Shown: positions 5,788 to 9,245 of the stretch, piece by piece
How positions within the stretch are numbered: the stretch's first letter is position 1
Layout: the number at the start of each line of letters is the position of its first letter
Source of the DNA: an uncultured Burkholderiales bacterium
GTDB lineage: Bacteria > Pseudomonadota > Gammaproteobacteria > Burkholderiales > Burkholderiaceae_C
Length of the DNA: 9,245 bases
Direction: 5' to 3'
Assembly: GCA_903925445.1 (NCBI GenBank)
Contig: CAIYFE010000354.1
Location: forward strand, 1 to 9,245
The notes under the pieces: generated by a model
The model's database searches: none
Told to the model about the DNA's origin: nothing
What the model saw: only the letters and a program-made list of their open reading frames with translations
Made by a program: the position numbers and the translations under genes

Positions 5788-6873
5788 ATGAGTTCTTCTG
5801 TCAAAAGTGTGGTGTTGGGCGCGGGGTTGATGGGGCGTTTGTTGGCGCGCAGCTTGGTGCGCATGGGGCATCAGGTAGAAATCTACGAGGCCCAAGGCGC
5901 CGATGCGCAAGGCGCTGCCGCGCGTGTGGCTGCGGCCATGTTGGCGCCCTTGGCCGAGTCGGCCATCACCGAGTTGTCGGTGGTGCGCATGGGACAACAC
6001 GCCATAGGTCGCTGGCCGCAATTGATCGCGCAATTGAGCGAACCCGTTTTTTTCCAGCGCAACGGCACTTTGATTGTGTGGCACCGCCAAGACAGTGCCG
6101 AAGCCCAGCGCTTTGAACAAATGTTGCATCGCACCCAGCAGCAATTGCCTTCGCTGCCTGCGTTGCAACACCTCGATGCCCAGCAGCTGCAAGCTCACGA
6201 ACCTGCGCTGGAAAACCGATTTGCCCAAGCTCTTTACTTGCCGCAAGAAGGCCAGCTGGACAACAGACAACTGTTGCAAGCGCTGTTGCACGACTTGCAA
6301 ACCCAAGGCGTTCAGCTGCACTGGAATTGCCCACGCGAGGTAGAGGATTTCCAAGCCGGCCGACCTGGCCAACCCGATTGGGTGTTTGACTGCCGCGGTT
6401 TGGGTGCGCGCAACCAATGGACTCAACTGCGTGGCGTGCGAGGCGAGGTGCTGCGTTTGTACGCGCCAGAAGTTACGTTGCAGCGCCCCACCCGTTTGAT
6501 TCATCCGCGCTACCCCATCTACATCGCGCCCAAAGAAAACCATGTGTTTGTCATTGGCGCCACTGAAATCGAATCCGAAGACTTATCGCCCGCCACCGTG
6601 CGCTCGACGCTGGAGTTGCTGAGTGCGGCCTACACCGTGCACAGCGGATTTGCGGAGGCACGAATTTTAGAAGTCGCCACCCAAGCGCGCCCCACCTTGC
6701 GCGACAACTTGCCCGCGATTCGATGCTTGGGCGAGCGCACCTTGCAAATCAACGGGCTGTACCGTCACGGGTTTTTGATTGCCCCGGCCATGCTCGACGC
6801 CACCTTGGAATTGATCGAACTCGGACACAGCCCATTGGCGCAAAACTTTGACTTGAAAATAGAACATGTCTGA
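5788..6873 (+). CDS. thiO: FAD-dependent glycine oxidase ThiO
   Basis: A 361-residue flavoenzyme of the D-amino-acid-oxidase family that oxidises glycine to iminoacetate, the C2-N donor for the thiazole ring, in aerobic thiamine synthesis. The FAD fold VVLGAGLMGRLLARSL (GAGLMG at residues 11-16) with the acidic end of the second strand at E34, and AAMLAPLAE (about 49-57), fit ThiO. The C-terminal part carries HPRYPIYIAPKENHVFVIGATE, the PTLRDNLPAI segment equivalent to the GLRPxTxDxxP motif, and YRHGFLIAPAM. The ATG at 5788 fits the usual MxxxxVVVxGAG start; the in-frame TTG at 5737 would run through the promoter gap. It overlaps thiS by 8 nt (6866-6873). As thiH is not seen, this is the expected glycine-dependent route. 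Confidence 0.9.
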   Translation: MSSSVKSVVLGAGLMGRLLARSLVRMGHQVEIYEAQGADAQGAAARVAAAMLAPLAESAITELSVVRMGQHAIGRWPQLIAQLSEPVFFQRNGTLIVWHRQDSAEAQRFEQMLHRTQQQLPSLPALQHLDAQQLQAHEPALENRFAQALYLPQEGQLDNRQLLQALLHDLQTQGVQLHWNCPREVEDFQAGRPGQPDWVFDCRGLGARNQWTQLRGVRGEVLRLYAPEVTLQRPTRLIHPRYPIYIAPKENHVFVIGATEIESEDLSPATVRSTLELLSAAYTVHSGFAEARILEVATQARPTLRDNLPAIRCLGERTLQINGLYRHGFLIAPAMLDATLELIELGHSPLAQNFDLKIEHV

Positions 6874-7075
6874 CACCTTGCACGTTTTCATCAACCAACA
6901 AGCAGCCGAGTTGCCCGCCGGCGCTCACTTGGTCGATGCCATACAACACGCCAACATCCAGCCTCCGTTTGCAGCTGCCGTGAATTTGCAATTCGTCCCC
7001 AAGCACCAATACGCGCTTCACGCCTTGCAAAACGGCGACCACATTGAACTCATCTCACCCATCACGGGCGGTTAA
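6866..7075 (+). CDS. thiS: Sulfur carrier protein ThiS
   Basis: A 69-residue ubiquitin-fold protein ending in the required Gly-Gly (ISPITGG). The terminal glycine is adenylated and converted to a thiocarboxylate that donates sulfur to ThiG. Other family marks are the N-terminal beta strand (LHVFINQQAAEL) and AAAVNLQFVPKHQY, the region equivalent to VAVAxNxxxVPRxxW. The gene starts 8 nt inside thiO and ends 3 nt before thiG. The adenylating partner ThiF is not in the window, so it must be supplied from elsewhere (possibly by MoeB or a ThiF-like protein). Confidence 0.95.
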   Translation: MSDTLHVFINQQAAELPAGAHLVDAIQHANIQPPFAAAVNLQFVPKHQYALHALQNGDHIELISPITGG

Positions 7076-7078
7076 ACC

Positions 7079-7873
7079 ATGCCAACCCCTCCAGACACCC
7101 TCACGCTGTACGGCGAAACTTTTCAAAGCCGTTTGATGCTGGGCACTTCGCGCTACCCCTCGCCGCAAGTGCTGCTCAATGCCATTGCCCGCGCGCAACC
7201 GGCCATGCTCACAGCCTCGTTGCGTCGCCAAACCGCCAGCCCCGAAGCATCACAAACTTTTTGGAATTTGTTGCGCGACGCCCAAGCTCCTGTGCTGCCC
7301 AACACGGCGGGCTGCCACAGCATCCAAGAAGCGCTGACCACCGCAGAAATGGCCCGCGAAGTGTTTGAAACGCCGTGGATCAAACTCGAACTCATCGGCG
7401 ACGACTACACCTTGCAACCCGACACGCTCAACTTGCCTGAAGCTGCGTCGCGGCTCATCAAAGCAGGCTTCAAGGTGCTGCCTTACTGCACGGAAGATTT
7501 GGTGCTTTGCCAACGCTTGGTAGACGTAGGTTGCCAAGCCGTCATGCCTTGGGCTGCTCCGATTGGCACGGGCAAAGGCCCTGTCAATCCGCACGCACTT
7601 CGCACCTTGCGTGAACGGTTGGATGTCCCCTTGATCGTGGACGCTGGCTTGGGCTTGCCCTCGCACGCATGCCAAGTCATGGAATGGGGCTTTGATGCCG
7701 TGTTGCTCAACACCGCCGTGGCTTTGGCGCAAGACCCGGTGCGCATGGCGGGTGCATTTGCCGATGCGGTGCAAGCCGGTCGCGCAGCCTTTGTCTCTGG
7801 CGCCATGCAAGCGCAAGAATCGGCGCAACCCAGCACGCCGGTTTTGGGTACACCGTTTTGGCATCAAGCATGA
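7079..7873 (+). CDS. thiG: Thiazole synthase ThiG
   Basis: A 264-residue TIM-barrel enzyme (EC 2.8.1.10) that condenses deoxyxylulose 5-phosphate, iminoacetate from ThiO and the ThiS thiocarboxylate into the thiazole phosphate. The Schiff-base lysine is K102 in WIKLELIGD. PNTAGC (residues 74-79), VLPYCTEDLVLCQRL, the glycine-rich phosphate-binding PIGTGKGPVNP, VDAGLGLPSHACQVMEWGFDAVLLNTAV and the C-terminal GRAAFVSGAM also match. It follows thiS by 3 nt and overlaps the next gene by 4 nt (ATGA, 7870-7873), so the whole group is probably made as one transcript with coupled translation. Confidence 0.96.
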   Translation: MPTPPDTLTLYGETFQSRLMLGTSRYPSPQVLLNAIARAQPAMLTASLRRQTASPEASQTFWNLLRDAQAPVLPNTAGCHSIQEALTTAEMAREVFETPWIKLELIGDDYTLQPDTLNLPEAASRLIKAGFKVLPYCTEDLVLCQRLVDVGCQAVMPWAAPIGTGKGPVNPHALRTLRERLDVPLIVDAGLGLPSHACQVMEWGFDAVLLNTAVALAQDPVRMAGAFADAVQAGRAAFVSGAMQAQESAQPSTPVLGTPFWHQA

Positions 7874-8796
7874 GCGCACAAGACATTGCCAACGAGTTGG
7901 CGCGTCTGCATGCCCACATGTTGGCTGGACAAGCACGGAACGCCTCTGACGCCATCCGCGCAACCGACGCACAACTGCCCCCCGAGATGGCTGGCGTGAT
8001 GCAAGGCTGTCGCATGTTGGGTTTTTTAGAACACGATGCGCAGTGCCTTGCACACGCTTGGCAAGCCCAAACCCAACGCACCGGACATTTCGACATCACC
8101 CATTGGCCTTGCGAGGCGCAAGACTTCGGCATCAGCACCGACCACTCGCCGCAAGCATTTGCACCTTGTCCCCAACAATTGGGGCTTTATGCCGTGTTGC
8201 CTGATGCCCAATGGGTGCGACGCATGGCTTTGGCCGGTGTGCCCACGGTGCAACTGCGCTTCAAGTCTGACGACCCCGCGGCCATTGCGCGCGAAGTCAA
8301 CGCAGCGGTGAAGGCGGTGCAAGACACCCCAGCGTTGTTGTTCATCAACGACCACTGGCAAGCAGCCATCGACGCGCAAGCCTACGGCGTGCACTTGGGA
8401 CAAGAGGACATGAACGACGCACCGCTGCAAAAAATACGTGAAGCCGGATTGCGTTTGGGCTTGAGCACGCACGGCTATGCAGAAATGCTGCGCGCCGAAG
8501 CCGTTGCGCCTAGCTACATTGCTTTGGGCGCTGTGTTTCCCACCACACTCAAACGCATGGCCACTGCGCCACAAGGCTTAGGTCGCCTGTCTGCTTACGC
8601 ACGTTTGTTGCGACACCGCAGCTTGGTGGCGATTGGCGGCATCGATGAAAATCAAATGCCTGCCGTCATGCAAAGCGGCGTTGGATCGATTGCCGTGGTG
8701 CGCGCCCTCACGCAAGCCCCAGATCCAGAAATCGCAGCCGACAAATTTCAAAAAATTATGGCTGCGTCTCAAAACGGTCAAAAAATGGTTATATAA
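7870..8796 (+). CDS. thiE: Thiamine phosphate synthase ThiE with N-terminal extension
   Basis: A 308-residue protein, about 100 longer than a standard ThiE (about 210). Residues 104-290 are the synthase barrel (EC 2.5.1.3), which joins HMP-PP and thiazole phosphate. Visible substrate-binding motifs are VQLRFK (R130, K132), INDHW (N160, D161), VHLGQEDM (D180), STHG (S199), GAVFPTTLK (K228) and AIGGI (G256-G257). Residues 1-103 are not part of the barrel. They include GCRMLGFLEHDAQCLAHAW (46-64), FDITHWPC (74-81) and DFGIS, with several Cys, His and Trp residues, and I cannot assign them to a known domain. The ATG at 7870 overlaps the thiG stop by 4 nt. Internal starts (M18, M40, M44) would shorten but not remove the extension. 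The TAA stop lies inside the TATAAT box of the tRNA promoter. Confidence 0.9.
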   Translation: MSAQDIANELARLHAHMLAGQARNASDAIRATDAQLPPEMAGVMQGCRMLGFLEHDAQCLAHAWQAQTQRTGHFDITHWPCEAQDFGISTDHSPQAFAPCPQQLGLYAVLPDAQWVRRMALAGVPTVQLRFKSDDPAAIAREVNAAVKAVQDTPALLFINDHWQAAIDAQAYGVHLGQEDMNDAPLQKIREAGLRLGLSTHGYAEMLRAEAVAPSYIALGAVFPTTLKRMATAPQGLGRLSAYARLLRHRSLVAIGGIDENQMPAVMQSGVGSIAVVRALTQAPDPEIAADKFQKIMAASQNGQKMVI

Positions 8797-8797
8797 T
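8792..8797 (+). promoter_or_regulatory. -10 box of the tRNA-Asn gene
   Basis: A perfect TATAAT lies 11 nt before the tRNA and overlaps the thiE stop codon (TAA, 8794-8796). The expected start is around 8804. No good -35 is seen at 17 bp (TCAAAA in 8769-8774, or a poor GTCTCA further up). An independent promoter for the tRNA is likely, although thiE read-through could also contribute. Confidence 0.6.
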
Positions 8798-8808
8798 CTT
8801 GGCTTCAT

Positions 8809-8884
8809 TCCTCAATAGCTCAGTTGGTAGAGCGCCGGACTGTTAATCCGTAGGTCCCTGGTTCGAGCCCAGGTTGAGGAGCCA
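8809..8884 (+). tRNA. tRNA-Asn (anticodon GTT)
   Basis: A 76-nt cloverleaf. The acceptor arms TCCTCAA (8809-8815) and TTGAGGA (8874-8880) pair fully, followed by discriminator G and an encoded CCA (8881-8884). The D arm is AGCTCAGTTGGTAGAGC, the anticodon loop CTGTTAA (8840-8846) has GTT at 8842-8844, and the T arm is CCTGG-TTCGAGC-CCAGG. It reads AAY asparagine codons. No copy of its 3' end is seen downstream, so there is no sign that it has served as an integration site here. Confidence 0.98.
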
Positions 8885-8897
8885 AATATTTAAAAGT

Positions 8898-8924
8898 ACA
8901 TAGAGTCATCTATGTCCTTTTTTT
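8898..8924 (+). terminator. Intrinsic terminator of tRNA-Asn
   Basis: ACATAGA (8898-8904) and TCTATGT (8909-8915) form a 7-bp stem with a 4-nt loop GTCA, followed by CC and seven T. It starts 13 nt after the tRNA CCA end. On the minus strand the same stem is followed by a T-rich ACTTTTAAATATTT, so it may also stop transcripts coming from the CHAT-protein gene. Confidence 0.85.
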
Positions 8925-8930
8925 ATGGCC

Positions 8931-9022
8931 TCAATCGTCAAACTAAGCCCCACTCACAGGATGTGTTTTTGGGGCTCCGTCCAGTGCAAATGCGGCGGAC
9001 GAATGCACTGCACAGAATTCAA
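8931..9022. other. Intergenic region with overlapping inverted repeats
   Basis: This gap between the tRNA terminator and the CHAT-protein stop holds no gene. Besides the hairpin at 8946-8976, it has a perfect 7-bp inverted repeat CAGTGCA (8982-8988) / TGCACTG (9004-9010), and a shorter CGTCC (8978-8982) / GGACG (8997-9001) that crosses it. It would lie in the 3' untranslated part of the minus-strand transcript. Confidence 0.45.
8946..8976 (-). terminator. Weak hairpin downstream of the CHAT-protein gene
   Basis: AGCCCC (8946-8951) and GGGGCT (8971-8976) pair, with a small inner CACA/TGTG pairing in the loop. On the minus strand the hairpin lies 47 nt beyond the stop at 9023 and is followed by TAGTTTGACG, a poor T tract. 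It could be the 3' end of the CHAT-protein transcript, or only a stabilising hairpin with the bidirectional stem at 8898-8915 doing the stopping. Confidence 0.35.
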
Positions 9023-9245
9023 TCAATCCCCCACCAGCACATAAGGCGCCCAAAACAAAGGGTGCGCGTAGGTGTAAAGCGTTTTTCCGGTGCTGTCTTG
9101 CAGTCCCAAGTTGTCCAGCATGTTGCGCATGGTCATTTGCAGGTATTCGGGTTTGCTGAGGTTGGGTTTTTCTTTGAAAAAATGAAACATCTCCGAAGTC
9201 AGCAACGTGGCCGATTGCGAGTCCACCGGCCAGTTGGTGACCAGC
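9023..9245 (-). CDS. CHAT-domain protein, C-terminal end (partial)
   Basis: An open frame enters from the right edge and stops with TGA at 9025-9023, giving 73 residues. Three stretches match the C-terminal end of CHAT domains (caspase HetF associated with TPRs): LVTNWPVDSQSATLLTSEMF (compare LVTHWPVDSxAAxxLT), an amphipathic helix around PEYLQMTMRNML, and the terminal YAHPLFWAPYVLVGD (compare YAHPxFWAPFVLVGD). CHAT proteins are caspase-like cysteine proteases, often with N-terminal TPR repeats, and act as regulated proteases or in stress and defence settings. The catalytic His and Cys would lie upstream, beyond the window, so activity cannot be judged. Several in-frame codons could read as starts (for example GTG at 9226), but the conserved LVTNWPV precedes it, so the gene continues outside. 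Confidence 0.75.
   Translation of the reverse strand, partial: LVTNWPVDSQSATLLTSEMFHFFKEKPNLSKPEYLQMTMRNMLDNLGLQDSTGKTLYTYAHPLFWAPYVLVGD

Noticed and set aside
7250..8053. Minus-strand frame of 267 codons opposite thiG and thiE
   Set aside because: The opposite strand encodes clear ThiG and ThiE motifs; this frame shows none and has an Arg/His-rich shadow composition.
8809..8930. tRNA-Asn as a phage or island attachment site
   Set aside because: No repeat of the tRNA 3' end, integrase gene or composition break is seen in the 360 bases that follow; the right side may continue beyond the window, but nothing here supports it.
1..9245. CRISPR array, insertion sequence or transposase
   Set aside because: No set of regularly spaced direct repeats, no terminal inverted repeats with target duplication and no transposase motifs were seen; genes are densely packed core-metabolism genes.

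Overview
The window looks like chromosomal DNA from a betaproteobacterium of the order Burkholderiales, most likely a freshwater Comamonadaceae member of the Limnohabitans/Rhodoferax kind. This rests on the moderately GC-rich coding sequence, the cysI-DUF934-cysH-cysD-cysN gene order, a 7Fe FdxA-type ferredoxin next to a thioredoxin-reductase-like ferredoxin reductase, and the protein motifs. The genus is an inference from remembered family patterns; no search was run.

Positions 1-3460 (+ strand) hold a tightly packed assimilatory sulfate-reduction operon: the 3' tail of cysI (sulfite reductase), a DUF934 protein, cysH (APS reductase with all iron-sulfur cysteines), and cysD and cysN (ATP sulfurylase). 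Junctions are 1-4 nt stop/start overlaps except cysI/DUF934, where a clear Shine-Dalgarno sequence is seen. The iron-sulfur CysH implies that APS is reduced directly, which fits the lack of a CysC domain on CysN and of a cysC gene here. A 10-bp hairpin followed by a pyrimidine/T-rich run lies between cysN and fdxA.

Positions 3535-4901 (+) hold fdxA and a ferredoxin-NADP+ reductase gene that overlap by one base, an evident electron-transfer pair. The reductase converges on thiD (- strand, 4898-5734), and the two stop codons share the tetranucleotide TTAA.

Positions 4898-8796 form a thiamine-synthesis locus: thiD on the minus strand, and thiO-thiS-thiG-thiE on the plus strand, diverging from a 53-bp gap. 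On both sides of the gap a -10-like hexamer ends 6 nt before the ATG, which suggests leaderless transcripts and leaves no room for a TPP riboswitch. ThiO oxidises glycine to the imine, ThiS carries sulfur, ThiG builds the thiazole, ThiD phosphorylates the pyrimidine and ThiE joins the two halves. thiC, thiF and thiL are not in the window. ThiE carries an unrecognised N-terminal extension of about 100 residues.

Positions 8792-8924 hold a tRNA-Asn(GTT) unit whose TATAAT box overlaps the thiE stop codon and which ends in an intrinsic terminator. From 9023 to the window edge (- strand) lies the C-terminal end of a protein that looks like a CHAT-domain (caspase-like) protein. Everything else is core metabolism; I see no mobile element, CRISPR array or clear novel multi-gene system. 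The best leads are the ThiE extension, the mirrored leaderless promoters, the fdxA-reductase pair beside a cys operon, and the truncated CHAT gene.
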